DNA of 42,151 nt from Atopobium deltae. GTDB lineage: Bacteria > Actinomycetota > Coriobacteriia > Coriobacteriales > Atopobiaceae. Made by a program: the position numbers and the translations under genes. The stretch lies in the NCBI RefSeq assembly GCF_001552785.1, contig NZ_KQ959491.1, positions 1-42,151 on the forward strand, read 5' to 3'. The notes beneath the pieces are model-generated. The model saw nothing but the letters and a program-made list of their open reading frames with translations. It was not told the DNA's origin and ran no database searches. Every line of letters begins with the position of its first letter. The stretch's first letter is position 1. Positions 8,485-18,646 of the stretch are shown piece by piece.

Positions 8485-9906
8485 TTAACGTTTGCTTGCC
8501 GAGCGGTCGATCTTCTCGGCAGAAGCAGTCTTATCGGCTTTATCGGCTTGCTCGGCAGAAGTGACCCGCGTCTGCAGCGAGCCGTCACGCAGCGTAATGT
8601 TCACAACATCGCCTGGGGTAACGTCGCTTGTCTTTTTTATCACGTGCCCTCCTGCATTGCGCACGATCGCATACCCACGCGAAAGCACGGCAAACGGCGA
8701 CAAGGCCTCGAGGGATGCCGCATTTTTGTCGATGCGCATCACGTAGGGGTGCAACATCTTGGAACCGCAAATATGCAGACGATGCGAAAGGGTTTGCGCC
8801 TGTGTCTTGTAGCGCTCCACAAAGCGAGGAAGGCTGTCAACGAGGCGCTGCTCAGTTTGCAGCAGCGCGGAGGTGTAATCGTCCAGAATAGCAGTGGGGT
8901 CTGTAAGGCAGCGGCGCTGCGCCAAAGCCTCAAGACGGCTCTTCTCGACAGCTAGGCGGTTTTGCAATGCGAGACGCGTGCGAGAGCTGGCTGTTTCGAG
9001 CTCTGTTTTGTGCTGGCGCACCAACGTTCCCATCACGCGGCCCAGACGCTCTTGACGGTTGTTGACCGCAACAACAATTTCGCTGATCGCGGGGGCAACG
9101 CTTTCGGCAGCAGCAGTGGGCGTTGAGGTACGCCTATCGGCGACCATATCGCAAATCGTGACGTCGGGCTCGTGGCCGATACCCGTTACCACAGGCACAG
9201 GACAGGCCGCCACCGCGCGGGCGAGCGCCTCGTCGTTAAAGCACATAAGATCCTCGTACGATCCACCGCCTCGCACGAGCAAAATGCAATCGGGCTGGGC
9301 AGTAGCAGCAATATCAAGCGCGCGCATAATAGTAGCGGCAGCGGTTGTGCCCTGCACTGAGCAACCTGCGCAGAGCAGCGAAACCAACGGATTACGACGC
9401 AGCAGGGTTCGACGCACGTCTTCAATGACGCTACCCGACAAAGAAGTCACGACTGCAACGCGGGTACAAAACGCAGGAATATGGCGCTTTTTAGCGGGAT
9501 CCATCAGGCCTTCGTTTTCGAGCTTTTTGGCCAGAGCTGCAACCTGCTGGCGCAGCAAGCCCTCGCCTGCTATCGATAAACTCTTGGCCTTGAAACTTAA
9601 TTTTCCTGAAGCGGGATAAATATCAAAGGTGCCCGTCATTTGAATTTTGAGACCATCAGCAAGCTGCACACCACTTGCTTGATAAAGGCTCTTCCAAACA
9701 ATGACCTCCATCGCGGCAGTTTCATCTTTAATTTGAAAATAGCAGTGGCCACTCCTGCTGTTGGGCCCTCTAAAACCCGAGACCTCTCCTACCACCGTAA
9801 AGGCAGGAATCGTTTTTGCAGCCGCATTGATAAGCTTGATCGCGTCGGATACCGATAAGGGCTTCTCTTCGGCATCCCATGCAACGGTTTGGTAATTCTC
9901 TTGCAT
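8485..9906 (-). CDS. xseA: Exodeoxyribonuclease VII large subunit
   Basis: 473 residues, slightly longer than the ~450 norm. An N-terminal OB fold (about 15-110) is followed by the catalytic domain with VRGGGSYEDL and CFNDEALARAV, GIGHEPD and DRRTSTPTAAAE (about 205-275). A long coiled coil (about 280-400) and a C-terminal segment with 'VLSRGYAIV' complete it. This is the nuclease subunit for processive ssDNA digestion in mismatch and recombinational repair. AAGGAAG lies 4 nt before the ATG. The last ~25 residues are an Ala/Asp/Lys-rich tail built from motif-like DNA (CTCGGCAGAAG, GATCTTCTCGGC), including a dispersed-motif copy at 8509-8518. The tail looks like expanded linker sequence rather than domain. 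Confidence 0.97.
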   Translation of the reverse strand: MQENYQTVAWDAEEKPLSVSDAIKLINAAAKTIPAFTVVGEVSGFRGPNSRSGHCYFQIKDETAAMEVIVWKSLYQASGVQLADGLKIQMTGTFDIYPASGKLSFKAKSLSIAGEGLLRQQVAALAKKLENEGLMDPAKKRHIPAFCTRVAVVTSLSGSVIEDVRRTLLRRNPLVSLLCAGCSVQGTTAAATIMRALDIAATAQPDCILLVRGGGSYEDLMCFNDEALARAVAACPVPVVTGIGHEPDVTICDMVADRRTSTPTAAAESVAPAISEIVVAVNNRQERLGRVMGTLVRQHKTELETASSRTRLALQNRLAVEKSRLEALAQRRCLTDPTAILDDYTSALLQTEQRLVDSLPRFVERYKTQAQTLSHRLHICGSKMLHPYVMRIDKNAASLEALSPFAVLSRGYAIVRNAGGHVIKKTSDVTPGDVVNITLRDGSLQTRVTSAEQADKADKTASAEKIDRSASKR

Positions 9907-9980
9907 GCATCTTCCTTATCTCTTACGTACGCGGGCATGTGCAAGCGCTTGCGGGCAGGCGCTGGCACTAGGTGCCAGCA

Positions 9981-10688
9981 TCAGTCGTCAGAACGACTTT
10001 TTAAAAGATACAACAACTCTAAGACAGAAATAAGTGCAGCAGCCACATAAGTCAAAGCGGCGGCAATCAGTACCTTGCGCGCACCCTTTGCTACCAGCGG
10101 ACTTAAACCAGACGAAGACGAGCGAATGTAGTTGTACGCACGACGTGAAGCATTAAATTCAACAGGAAGGGTCACAACCTGAAACACCACAATGGCCACA
10201 TAGAGCATGATGGCAAGGTTCACCAGACCTGCGATGCCCATAAACAAACCCGCCATCAGAATAAATACCCAGGCAGACGAAACAAATTGCACAGTAGGAA
10301 CAAGTGCACTACGAAGCTTCAACGGCAGATAACTCTTGGCGTGCTGAATCGCGTGACCCGCCTCGTGACAAGCCACCGCAATCGACGCCACCGAACCGCC
10401 GCGCAAATTATGCTCCGACAGATTGAGTACGCGTGTCCGCGGATCATAGTTATCGGTAAGCTCACCTGCGATGCCCTGAATATCGACACCATATACACCC
10501 TGCGAATCCAACATACGCTGAGCGATCTGCGCACCTGTATGCGGCGTCTTTGCATCAACCGCGCTCCAACGCTTATAAGTTTTACTGATATACAACTGCG
10601 CCGATAAGCCCAGCACCATCGAGACAATTATCAGCGCCCAGTACCAAAGACCGCCACCGTAAAAACTTCCATAAAAAAGGCCGTTCAT
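9981..10688 (-). CDS. YugP-type membrane zinc metallopeptidase
   Basis: 235 residues. A hydrophobic N-terminus (about 14-33) precedes a soluble segment with the zinc site H108-E109-A-G-H112, then three or more hydrophobic stretches (about 127-165 and 205-230). This order matches the YugP / Zn_peptidase_2 family, predicted membrane-bound neutral zinc proteases with no well-defined substrate. The conserved 'LSEHNLRGGSVASIAVACHE' region (about 90-109) leads into the metal site. It sits between xseA and rnd, all leftward, possibly one transcription unit. AAGGATG precedes the ATG by 7 nt. Confidence 0.9.
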   Translation of the reverse strand: MNGLFYGSFYGGGLWYWALIIVSMVLGLSAQLYISKTYKRWSAVDAKTPHTGAQIAQRMLDSQGVYGVDIQGIAGELTDNYDPRTRVLNLSEHNLRGGSVASIAVACHEAGHAIQHAKSYLPLKLRSALVPTVQFVSSAWVFILMAGLFMGIAGLVNLAIMLYVAIVVFQVVTLPVEFNASRRAYNYIRSSSSGLSPLVAKGARKVLIAAALTYVAAALISVLELLYLLKSRSDD

Positions 10689-10819
10689 AGATTTGCATCC
10701 TTACTTTATCTGCTTATTATCTGCTTATGTGTACGTATGTTTGTTATACCCAAAAGCTACTCGCAAGCGCTGCGGGCGAGCAAAGCACGTCGAGAAGCAC
10801 ATCAAGCGCACAACGTGAC

Positions 10820-10829
10820 CGAGAAGATC
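10820..10829 (+). repeat. Intergenic copy of dispersed motif CGAGAAGATC
   Basis: Exact copy in the gap between the YugP-type gene and rnd, context GACCGAGAAGATCATC. Confidence 0.7.
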
Positions 10830-10850
10830 ATCTAACCTCGCTATAGCTCA

Positions 10851-12065
10851 CTAAAAAATCTCGAGACGTCCATTTTTAACGGTCAGAGCCGTCTGCCCGC
10901 GGAAGAGCGATTCAAGCGTTTTACCTGCAAGTTCGTAGCGCCATCCTTCCGATAAGCGCGACGGGGGTGTTGTTTTCTTGCGTGATGATGTGCGTTTTGC
11001 GGCAGCACCCGTCGAGCTCGCGGTCTTCTCGGCAGCAGCGTCCTTTTGATACAGCGCCTCGGCAAAGTTACGCAGGTCATCGCGGGATGCGATGAGTGAT
11101 ATAGCCACGCCAGACTTATCGGCAATGATGCGTAAAAGCGCATACGCCAAATCGAGCACGCTTTCGAATGCAGGATTGTGCTGATGACGTTCAGCGGTCT
11201 GAGGCGTCCAAGCAGCAGGACAGTTGCGACCTGCCTCCAGCGCCTTAAGGATCGCTAAGCGCTCTGCGAAGCTTAGATGCTCCGTACCACGAACACGACG
11301 AACATCATGCTCGGTAGTAGGAGCAAGCCGACACAGCTCAATGGTCGTCTCGTCCGATAAGACCCAGCGGCGCGGACGATTTTCTTTTTGTGCAACGCCC
11401 TCGCGCCAGGCACACACTTCGCGGGCAATAGCCAGCTGTCTACGTGTAAAGGAGTTGGAACGCTTTAAGCGCTTGTAGGCCTCTTCGGGAGCAATATTCC
11501 AACGCGAGGCGTCACAATATGACTCCATCTCGGGCATGACCCAACCCAGACGGTCCTTCTCGATAAGCTGCTGCATCATGGTCTGATAGATGTGCGGCAA
11601 ATACGTCACATCATCGGCGGCATAGCGTAGCTGCTCTGAATCCAGCGGGCGGGCCGCCCAATCGGTCAATGTCACCGTTTTTGGCAGGCGCACACCTTCG
11701 TACAACTGCACAAGCGGCGCCAGTCCCAGCTGATGCGGGTGCCCCAAAAAACCGGCAGCAATCTGCGTATCAAAAATCGGATGGGCGACCACACCTGTTG
11801 CATACTCCAGCACTTCCAAATCCTGAGAGCACGCATGAAATATTTTGACGATTGACTCATCTTTTAAAAGCTCAGCTAAGGGGCTTAAATTTTCTATCAA
11901 TATGGGGTCGATAAGGGCATTGGCGCTTGGGGTGGCCAGCTGCACAAGGCACAGCTTGGGATAAAAGGTATTGTCACGCACAAACTCGGTATCGACTGCC
12001 ACGAACTTCTCGGCACGGACCTGTGCAATAAATGCTTCTAATTCTGAGAAGGCTGAAATATACAT
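10851..12065 (-). CDS. rnd: Ribonuclease D
   Basis: 404 residues. The DEDD exonuclease domain is evident: D25-T-E27-F (motif I), the 'FHACSQDLEVLE' region (motif II) and 'RYAADDVTYLPHIY' (motif III, with the DEDDy Tyr). One HRDC domain follows (about 210-290). A 3'-5' exoribonuclease for tRNA 3' maturation is the family role. The C-terminal ~60 residues include a Ser/Thr/Lys-rich linker (about 345-370) with a dispersed-motif copy (11022-11031), then a short basic tail. AAAGGGG precedes the ATG by 2-4 nt. The gene is divergent from the lipid kinase gene. Confidence 0.94.
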   Translation of the reverse strand: MYISAFSELEAFIAQVRAEKFVAVDTEFVRDNTFYPKLCLVQLATPSANALIDPILIENLSPLAELLKDESIVKIFHACSQDLEVLEYATGVVAHPIFDTQIAAGFLGHPHQLGLAPLVQLYEGVRLPKTVTLTDWAARPLDSEQLRYAADDVTYLPHIYQTMMQQLIEKDRLGWVMPEMESYCDASRWNIAPEEAYKRLKRSNSFTRRQLAIAREVCAWREGVAQKENRPRRWVLSDETTIELCRLAPTTEHDVRRVRGTEHLSFAERLAILKALEAGRNCPAAWTPQTAERHQHNPAFESVLDLAYALLRIIADKSGVAISLIASRDDLRNFAEALYQKDAAAEKTASSTGAAAKRTSSRKKTTPPSRLSEGWRYELAGKTLESLFRGQTALTVKNGRLEIF

Positions 12066-12227
12066 GAGCCCCTTTCGCTTGTGTGGTGCTACCGTTATGC
12101 TACCGTTAGTATGATACCGAGGCGGCGTGTACTACGCCATGGCTCGTACGGCACTATGGCTGTGCGGTGCCACAATCAGTACGCTCTCTACGGTAATAGA
12201 AATGACGCAACATCTGAGGAGAAAATC

Positions 12228-13205
12228 GTGCGTGCGCTTATCATTCACAATCCCCTCTCGGGTTTTGGCTCGGATGCCATCTACGAATTTCAGCGCTCGT
12301 TGCTGCAGCAGGGCGACGAGGCGGTGGTACGAGTCCTGAAGGACAACTTCAATCCCGAGGCAGCCTGCCATAACGTTGCTGATTTTGACCTTGTGGTATT
12401 GTCGGGCGGCGATGGCACGATGGCCACGTTTTTGTATTACCTGAAGAAATTTGCTATTCCTACCTGCATTTTCCCCTCGGGCACGTCAAACTTGTTGTTC
12501 CTAAACTTGGGCAATGCCGCCGACCCTGCCGCCATTGCCAATGCCTGCCGCAATGGTCTTGTTATTAAAAGTGACCTGGGCGAGATTTGCTGGAAAGATG
12601 CACACGGCAGCGTGCATACCAAGGGTTTTTGCCTCATGAGTGGCCTTGGCTACGATGGCGAGTTTATGCAGCTTGCAGCCCAAAACAAAGCCGCGCTCGG
12701 CGAAGCTGCATACTTCGCAGCCGCCATCAGCACTTTGACTCCCAAGGTGTCGCACTTCACGATTACCGTCGATGGCAAAACTTACAAACGCACGGGCATC
12801 TCGTGCATCGTTGCCAATAACGCTATGATCCAGGGAGACATCAAGCTCATCCCCAATAACACCATGACTGATGGCCTGCTTGATATCATGGTCTTGCGCG
12901 TCAACCGCACCTATGAGCTTTTGCCCTCGGTCATTACCTCGCTGTTCGATAAGACTGGCAAAAATCTTGGTCGCCCCATGATAGAAACCTTCCGTGGCAA
13001 GGACATTGAAGTCACATCCACAAAAATGCTTCCTCTACAGACTGATGGAGACCCAAGCGCCTGTGAGGCGCGCTGGTATCACGCGCGAGTCTTGCCAAAA
13101 GTAAATGATTTGATTGTTGATGCCACGAGTTTTTATGCGTCACAGGCACAAAAAGCAGCGACGAATTTGCCTGGAGCGGTGATCCTGCCTTATCCCGCTG
13201 AGTAA
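12228..13205 (+). CDS. YegS/DagK-like diacylglycerol or lipid kinase
   Basis: 325 residues from GTG at 12228. An AGGAG box lies 6 nt upstream, which favours this start over upstream in-frame codons reading through non-coding sequence. The N-terminal NPLSG and the nucleotide-binding GGDGT (residues 60-64), followed by FPSGTSN, are the DAGK catalytic-domain signatures, and 'GLGYDGEFM' and the C-terminal 'TDGD' fit as well. Such cytoplasmic membrane-associated enzymes phosphorylate diacylglycerol or related lipids and recycle the DAG released by LTA synthase; an LTA-synthase-like gene is about 8.8 kb away. Substrate not provable from sequence. Confidence 0.92.
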   Translation: MRALIIHNPLSGFGSDAIYEFQRSLLQQGDEAVVRVLKDNFNPEAACHNVADFDLVVLSGGDGTMATFLYYLKKFAIPTCIFPSGTSNLLFLNLGNAADPAAIANACRNGLVIKSDLGEICWKDAHGSVHTKGFCLMSGLGYDGEFMQLAAQNKAALGEAAYFAAAISTLTPKVSHFTITVDGKTYKRTGISCIVANNAMIQGDIKLIPNNTMTDGLLDIMVLRVNRTYELLPSVITSLFDKTGKNLGRPMIETFRGKDIEVTSTKMLPLQTDGDPSACEARWYHARVLPKVNDLIVDATSFYASQAQKAATNLPGAVILPYPAE

Positions 13206-13234
13206 ACGGATGATCTTCGGGAGCATTACGCTGA

Positions 13235-13244
13235 CGAGAAGACC
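13235..13244 (+). repeat. Intergenic copy of dispersed motif CGAGAAGACC
   Basis: Exact copy between the converging lipid kinase and azlD genes, context GACGAGAAGACCGAC. It is followed by a two-copy GGTCGCCACCC direct repeat (13249-13270). Confidence 0.7.
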
Positions 13245-13288
13245 GACTGGTCGCCACCCAGGTCGCCACCCCGATTGCTGCTCAATCG

Positions 13289-13633
13289 CTACCCTGGAAA
13301 CACCATGGTTAACAGGGTAAAGCCAGCAAGACCTACCACCACGCACCACACAAGCGAACGCGTAATGCGCGCTACAACAATCACCGCCGCAGCAGCAATC
13401 AACGGTACAAGGCCCTGCACTATGCCTTTCTCGAACATGTGAGGACTCAGCAAATCATTCGCGAGCAGCGCTGCGAAGGCCGCAAGAGGAATGAGCGACA
13501 CAGCGTCCTTTACCCGATGCGGCAGCACCTTACCCTTGAGCATGAGCATGGGCGCAATGCGAAAAAGCAAAATGGTGACCGTACAGCAGCCAAAAATAAT
13601 CAAAAAATCAATGGTCGACAAACTCAAGCTCAT
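13289..13633 (-). CDS. azlD: AzlD branched-chain amino acid exporter subunit
   Basis: 114 residues from ATG at 13633. The start overlaps the azlC stop as ATGA, which fixes it and implies translational coupling; an upstream in-frame ATG would run deep into azlC. Four hydrophobic segments and 'LPHRVKDAVSLIPLAAFAAL' (about 36-55) match AzlD, the small subunit of AzlCD permeases that export branched-chain amino acids or analogues. It ends 83 nt from the converging lipid kinase gene, with no strong hairpin between. Confidence 0.9.
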   Translation of the reverse strand: MSLSLSTIDFLIIFGCCTVTILLFRIAPMLMLKGKVLPHRVKDAVSLIPLAAFAALLANDLLSPHMFEKGIVQGLVPLIAAAAVIVVARITRSLVWCVVVGLAGFTLLTMVFPG

Positions 13634-14391
13634 GAAACACTCATTTCGTTTTTTTCTTCGTAGACAAGCCCAGCGATCACGCCAATGGTCGCGCCGACCA
13701 AAATGGCAACGCCACTGAGGCCAAGACATTTACAGGCAAACACGCTGGCCGCCGAGGTTGCGATCACGAGGTAGGCCTGTTTATTCATGCGTTGTGTGCA
13801 GAGAAGACAAATAAAAATGGAGGTCATTGCAAAACTTGCCACAGCCAACGGAATGCTTATGAGACTTCCCAGCAAGCTCCCCAAAAATGCCGACGAGGCC
13901 CACGCGCTCAAGCAGCAAAGATTGAGTATGGTGGCCGATGCAATATCCCAGTCGTCATCCTGTGCAAGACGGTCGAGGTTAAGACCAAAGCTTTCGTCGG
14001 TAACGGTCGCTGCAAATAACATGGTCAGAGGCTTGCCCGTGTTGGTGACATAGGGAGAAAGCGCCGTTGAATATAACAGTTGTCGCGTGTTGATAAACGA
14101 CACGCTCATGATGATGGACAAAATGCTTCCACCCGCAAGGAGCATGTTTGCTGCCATAAATTGACCTGTGCCCGAATAAAAAATGAGGGAAAAAATACCC
14201 ACCATCCAAGGCGTAAATCCTGTTGAATTCGAAAGAATCCCACAAGGAATACCTATGGAGACGTAGCCGAGCATGACGGGCAACGCCAACATAAAAATGC
14301 TCTTTAGGCGGTCTGGCGTCAGACGATGGATGCTAGCCGTCTCGCGGACGTCCTCGTCGGTATTCTCGGCAGTTTGATGTGTTACTTCCAC
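13630..14391 (-). CDS. azlC: AzlC branched-chain amino acid exporter, large subunit
   Basis: 253 residues from GTG at 14391; GAGGAAC lies 7 nt upstream. After a polar ~30-residue leader come multiple TM segments with the AzlC hallmarks 'PVMLGYVSIGIPCGIL', 'SGTGQFMAANMLLAG' and 'FINTRQLLYSTALSPY' (about 37-125). It forms the main pore of an inner-membrane exporter with AzlD, encoded in the overlapping downstream gene. No regulator gene is adjacent. Confidence 0.93.
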   Translation of the reverse strand: MEVTHQTAENTDEDVRETASIHRLTPDRLKSIFMLALPVMLGYVSIGIPCGILSNSTGFTPWMVGIFSLIFYSGTGQFMAANMLLAGGSILSIIMSVSFINTRQLLYSTALSPYVTNTGKPLTMLFAATVTDESFGLNLDRLAQDDDWDIASATILNLCCLSAWASSAFLGSLLGSLISIPLAVASFAMTSIFICLLCTQRMNKQAYLVIATSAASVFACKCLGLSGVAILVGATIGVIAGLVYEEKNEMSVS

Positions 14392-14719
14392 AACGTGCGT
14401 TCCTCACTGGTTTTGTTCTTCATACCCTTCTTCATCCTCGCTAAGGATACAACGTATTTGGTGTTGCGGGTCCGCGCAAAAGCGCAGCGTAAAAGAAAAA
14501 TATAGTATTTAGACGTTTTCTGTGTGCTGATGCATAAGCTCTGTTACATATCCCCAGTCAGTGGTACATATGTTGTAAGTTTATGTTTGTGTGTTTGTAC
14601 ACGCGAAGGCACGCAAAAAACACACGTGAGCAGACGCGCAAACGCACAGCTCCGTACGGGGCGCTCGATGTAGTAAACTAGAGATACTACCTGCACTTGT
14701 GTACGAGAAATGAGCAACC
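14392..14719. other. Divergent intergenic region upstream of azlC and the ABC gene
   Basis: 328 bp without a gene. It should contain promoters for leftward azlC and for the rightward ABC transporter gene. Two dyads stand close before the ABC start (14652-14659 and 14670-14690, listed separately). The middle is GT-rich (about 14560-14610), with no recognisable RNA. Confidence 0.6.
14652..14690. promoter_or_regulatory. Candidate operator dyads before the ABC transporter gene
   Basis: Two inverted repeats: CCGTACGG (14652-14659, perfect 8-bp palindrome) and GTAGTA-N9-TACTAC (14670-14690), ending 29 nt before the start codon. The position and symmetry suggest a repressor site controlling the transporter. 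No regulator gene lies beside it. Confidence 0.4.
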
Positions 14720-17700
14720 ATGATTGAGCTTATCGGCATTCAAAAATCATATAAAACTGGTTCGTTTGTACAAAAAGTACTCAACGATATTTCAGTAACC
14801 TTCAGAGACAACGAATTTGTTGCCGTGCTGGGTCCCTCGGGAAGTGGCAAAACGACGATGCTCAACATTGTTGGTGGCCTTGACCGCGCGGATGATGGCG
14901 AGCTTTTGATCAACGGTGTCTCGACCAAAACCTACAATCACAAGGATTGGGACACCTACCGCAACCATCACGTCGGCTTCGTATTTCAGAGCTACAACCT
15001 CATTCCCCACCAGACAATTCTTTCGAACGTTGAACTGGCATTGACGCTTTCGGGCGTGCCCAAGGCCGAGAAGAAAAAGCGTGCCAGCGAGGCACTTGCT
15101 AGGGTTGGTCTTGGCGAGCACATTCACAAGAAGCCCAATCAGCTTTCGGGTGGACAAATGCAGCGTGTTGCTATTGCTCGTGCGTTGGTCAACGACCCCG
15201 ACATTGTGCTTGCCGACGAGCCCACAGGTGCTTTGGATGTAAAAACAGGCCTGCAGATCATGGATCTGCTTCGCGAAATTTCGCACGATCGCTTGGTTAT
15301 TATGGTCACACACAACCCCGAGCTTGCAGACAACTATGCTACGCGTATCGTAAGTTTGCAGGACGGCTGCATTATTGACGACACGCAGCCAGTCAGTGCA
15401 AAGGAGCGCTTGGGCGATGCGGCTGCTGCGGCGGGAGCGGAACCTACCAACACAAACGCAGGCAATGACGCCACCGCTGTTATCAAGGCATCCGCGGCAA
15501 ACACGCGTGGCGGCTTTAAAAAATCGCGCAAGGCATCGATGTCGTTTTTGACGGCGCTGGAACTGTCGGCACACAACTTGTTTACGAAAAAGGGTCGCAC
15601 GATTCTAACAGCCTTCGCAGGCTCCATCGGCATTATCGGCATTGCAGCAATTCTTGCCCTCTCGAACGGAGTCAATGCCTACATTGAGCGCATGCAGTCG
15701 GATGCCATGGCCTCCTACCCTGTCAGCATTACCGACCGCGCGGCTGACTTTGGTAAGCTGCTCACCACCATGACACGCACCAACGATGAGGACAAGCAGA
15801 AGGATGTCCGCAGTGATCAGGTGGGTATTACCTCGGATGTTTCGTCCATGTTCGATACGGTCAAAAAGAATGACCTCGCAAGCTTCAAAACCTACCTTGA
15901 GTCAAAGGACTCAAAAATCAAGGACTACACCCACGTTATCCAGTACCACTACGGTGCCAAGCCGAAGTTTTATCAGCCCGAGAAGAACGCTAGCACGCTG
16001 CCCTTAGGTAACCTGCTAGGCAGCTCCGAATCGAGCAACCCCCTGCAAAACATGACCGCCACCTATTCTTCGGGAAGCAACACCTCGACCGACAGCTTTT
16101 ACGAGCTGCTAAGTAACCAAAAATTGCTGGATGCCCAGTACAAGGTCGTGACGGGACGCTGGCCAAAAGCGTACAACGAAGCGGTGCTCACCCTCGACAA
16201 AAACGGTCAGATTTCTGACTACACGCTGTACAGCATCGGCGTGCTTGATCCTGCGATTTTCCGCAAGTTGATCGACAACCTCTCGAAGCGCAATGCAGCC
16301 GAGATCGAGCCCGTCAAAAATATTAACTTCACCTACGAAGACGCCTTGAAGCTCCGCTACAAGGTCGTTGAGCAGCCCAATCTGTATCAGTTTAACGAGG
16401 CGACCAAGACTTGGTCGGACATGTCAAAAGACACTGCCTACATGCGCAAAGCTATCGAAAATGGCATCGAGGTGCGCGTAGTCGGCGTCATTCGTCCGCG
16501 TACTTCCAATGCAGCAGCCGCCATTGCACAGGGCATTGGTTACACGCCCGCGCTCACGCAAAAGCTGATGCAGAACACTTCGCAAACCGAGATCGTCAAA
16601 CAGCAGCTCGCACAACCCGATATTGATGTCTTTACCAAAAAGAGCTTCGATGAGCTCAACTCAAGCAAGCACAAGGATTTTGATTTGAGCAAGCTCTTCT
16701 CGATTGATCAGGCCGCGATGGCCAAGGCATTTTCGTTTGATACCTCAAAGTTGGCAGGACTTGCGGGTAATGCCGAGAAGTTCAAGCCAAAGGTCGATTT
16801 TTCGAACCTGTTTGATGGACTTGACCTGACCAGCAGTTTTGATCCAAGCAAGATCACCTATGATCCCGAAGAGCTCAAAAAGGTGTTCCCCGCCGATCTT
16901 ATCGCCACGCTTATGCAAACGGCACCGAAACCAGACTTCTCGCAACTTTCGAGCGAGCTAGGACAGGCGCAGCAAGAGCAAATGGGACAGGTCGTTTTCC
17001 AGATTGCCCGTGGCTTTGTGCCCTGGTGGTTTGCGCAGCATCCTGGTGAGTCGCTGACCGAGACAACCGATCTCACACAAGATTTGCAGGCGTACCTGCA
17101 AACACCTGCCGTACAGACGCAGCTCTCGCACCTGGCTTCGCAGGCGGGCACAACGCTCAAAACGAAGATCGAAAGCTTTATGCAAACGTATTTCACGCAG
17201 CAGTTTGCCCCCTATTTGCAAAATCAGCTGAAGACCTTGGCGGAGGTAGCTGCCAAAAACCTGATGCAGCAAATTGGTGCGTCGATCCAGGCGCAGATGA
17301 GCGTGGTACAAAAGGGTTTGCAGGAAACACTGACTAAAAATCTGACGAGTGCCATGCGGCAAGCGATGCCAAGTCCCGATGCGCTGGGAGCCATGGGCGG
17401 CATGCCCGACTTGTCCAAGGCCTTCTCGTTTGACCAAAAGGCTTTTGCAAACGCCATTCACTTTAATATGACGCAAGAAGAGCTGGGTGATTTGTTCTCG
17501 AACTTGGCGGGTGGCAAGCAGTACGATTATGAGTCCAACCTCGTCAAACTTGGCTATGGCGACTTATCGCAACCCTCGAAGATCGACCTGTATCCCAAGG
17601 ACTTTGATGCAAAAAAGCAGATCATGAACGAGATTGATGCCTATAACGAGAAACTCAAGAAGGAAGGTAAAGAAAAGCAGGTCATCACCTACAGCGACTT

Positions 17701-18145
17701 TACGGGAACCCTCCTGAACTCGGTGACCAACATCGTGAACATGATTTCACTCGTCCTGATTGCCTTTGTCAGCATTTCACTGGTTGTCAGCTCGATCATG
17801 ATTGGCATTATTACCTACATTTCGGTACTAGAACGCCGCAAAGAGATTGGTATTTTGCGTGCCATGGGTGCTTCGCGCGCCAACGTTGCCAATGTCTTTA
17901 ATGCCGAAACCTTTATCGAAGGTCTTATCTCCGGACTCTTTGCTATTTTGTTTGTCGGCGCGGTCTCGGTACCCATCAATGCGGTTGTGAAGCATATTAA
18001 CGGTATCGAAAATATCATGCAGCTTGCTCCCCTTTCGGCGGTGCTGCTCATCATAATTTCTATTGTACTGACCGTTATTGCAGGTATTCTTCCCGCTAGG
18101 AAGGCCGCCAAGGCTGACCCCGTCGAAGCCCTGCGCAGTGAATAG
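14720..18145 (+). CDS. Giant fused ABC ATPase/FtsX-type permease (MacB-like)
   Basis: 1141 residues. The N-terminal ATPase has Walker [10 protein letters not shown] (38-46), Q90, signature LSGGQ (142-146), Walker B VLADEPTG (163-170) and H198. A polar linker (about 220-270) leads to TM1 (about 293-318). A very large extracytoplasmic domain (about 320-1000) follows, then three C-terminal TM segments with the FtsX pattern '[19 protein letters not shown]' (about 1035-1060) and a '[11 protein letters not shown]' end. This type IV-topology architecture, as in MacB and LolCDE, drives periplasmic or extracytoplasmic work (export of peptides or lipids) rather than simple import. The extracytoplasmic part contains repeated short units such as KAFSFD and LFS. 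Substrate unknown; as single-chain half-transporter it probably dimerises. Confidence 0.92.
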   Translation: MIELIGIQKSYKTGSFVQKVLNDISVTFRDNEFVAVLGPSGSGKTTMLNIVGGLDRADDGELLINGVSTKTYNHKDWDTYRNHHVGFVFQSYNLIPHQTILSNVELALTLSGVPKAEKKKRASEALARVGLGEHIHKKPNQLSGGQMQRVAIARALVNDPDIVLADEPTGALDVKTGLQIMDLLREISHDRLVIMVTHNPELADNYATRIVSLQDGCIIDDTQPVSAKERLGDAAAAAGAEPTNTNAGNDATAVIKASAANTRGGFKKSRKASMSFLTALELSAHNLFTKKGRTILTAFAGSIGIIGIAAILALSNGVNAYIERMQSDAMASYPVSITDRAADFGKLLTTMTRTNDEDKQKDVRSDQVGITSDVSSMFDTVKKNDLASFKTYLESKDSKIKDYTHVIQYHYGAKPKFYQPEKNASTLPLGNLLGSSESSNPLQNMTATYSSGSNTSTDSFYELLSNQKLLDAQYKVVTGRWPKAYNEAVLTLDKNGQISDYTLYSIGVLDPAIFRKLIDNLSKRNAAEIEPVKNINFTYEDALKLRYKVVEQPNLYQFNEATKTWSDMSKDTAYMRKAIENGIEVRVVGVIRPRTSNAAAAIAQGIGYTPALTQKLMQNTSQTEIVKQQLAQPDIDVFTKKSFDELNSSKHKDFDLSKLFSIDQAAMAKAFSFDTSKLAGLAGNAEKFKPKVDFSNLFDGLDLTSSFDPSKITYDPEELKKVFPADLIATLMQTAPKPDFSQLSSELGQAQQEQMGQVVFQIARGFVPWWFAQHPGESLTETTDLTQDLQAYLQTPAVQTQLSHLASQAGTTLKTKIESFMQTYFTQQFAPYLQNQLKTLAEVAAKNLMQQIGASIQAQMSVVQKGLQETLTKNLTSAMRQAMPSPDALGAMGGMPDLSKAFSFDQKAFANAIHFNMTQEELGDLFSNLAGGKQYDYESNLVKLGYGDLSQPSKIDLYPKDFDAKKQIMNEIDAYNEKLKKEGKEKQVITYSDFTGTLLNSVTNIVNMISLVLIAFVSISLVVSSIMIGIITYISVLERRKEIGILRAMGASRANVANVFNAETFIEGLISGLFAILFVGAVSVPINAVVKHINGIENIMQLAPLSAVLLIIISIVLTVIAGILPARKAAKADPVEALRSE

Positions 18146-18162
18146 AAATGTAGCGCTTTTGT

Positions 18163-18608
18163 ATGTGCTTTTTTGCTTCTCGTGTTCGTTACAGCGAAAC
18201 CAATGAGATTGATACGGGTGAGCTCTATGCACGCGCCGATGCTTTGTGGTTCATGTTTGATCGTATCAAGCAGCGTCCCATCGTGGCTCCCGAAGAAGAA
18301 TGGGCTCCGTATGCGCCGCGGATCAAGCAGCGACTGACAAGAAGACTGACAAAAGTGCTAAATCATCGTCAAAGCTCACGCCACCACTGCCGTTGCAGCA
18401 GCTCAAACGCATCTGCGTACAATACGTGCATGCGGCCGTACTCGGCGACACGATCGTACCGCCCGTATACGTTGAGGACGTTGCTGCCAGTGTGCGTTTA
18501 GTTCGTGGGGTCAATGCAGGTGCTGCCTCTAACAATACGGGCGCCGCCTCTACAGCAACGCCCGATACCGAAACCACATTTGCGATTGTTAAGTTCTTAG
18601 ATGCCTAA
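18163..18608 (+). pseudogene. Decayed hotdog thioesterase-like gene (5'-truncated, frameshifted)
   Basis: Two gene-like pieces lie in different frames. From 18163, a stretch reads 'RVRYSETNEIDTGELYARAD' then about 35 more residues to about position 18335. A second frame, from about 18335 to the stop at 18606-18608, contains 'VQYVHAAVLGDTIVPP' and ends 'FAIVKFLDA'. Joined, they resemble the second hotdog domain of acyl-ACP or acyl-CoA thioesterases (the RxRYSExD and Y...A..GD patterns). The N-terminal half is missing: the coding-like part begins just 17 nt after the ABC stop. The junction holds a 12-nt-period duplication of GACTGACAA (18332-18340, 18344-18352). The family call is tentative; the broken state is clearer. 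Confidence 0.5.
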
Positions 18609-18646
18609 GCTTGGGCAGGCGCTTCACGCGCAAGACGAGACTGGGC

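Noticed and set aside
14792-15574. Antisense frame of 260 codons opposite the ABC ATPase domain
   Set aside because: The opposite strand encodes intact Walker and signature motifs; the antisense frame has no ribosome binding site or family features.
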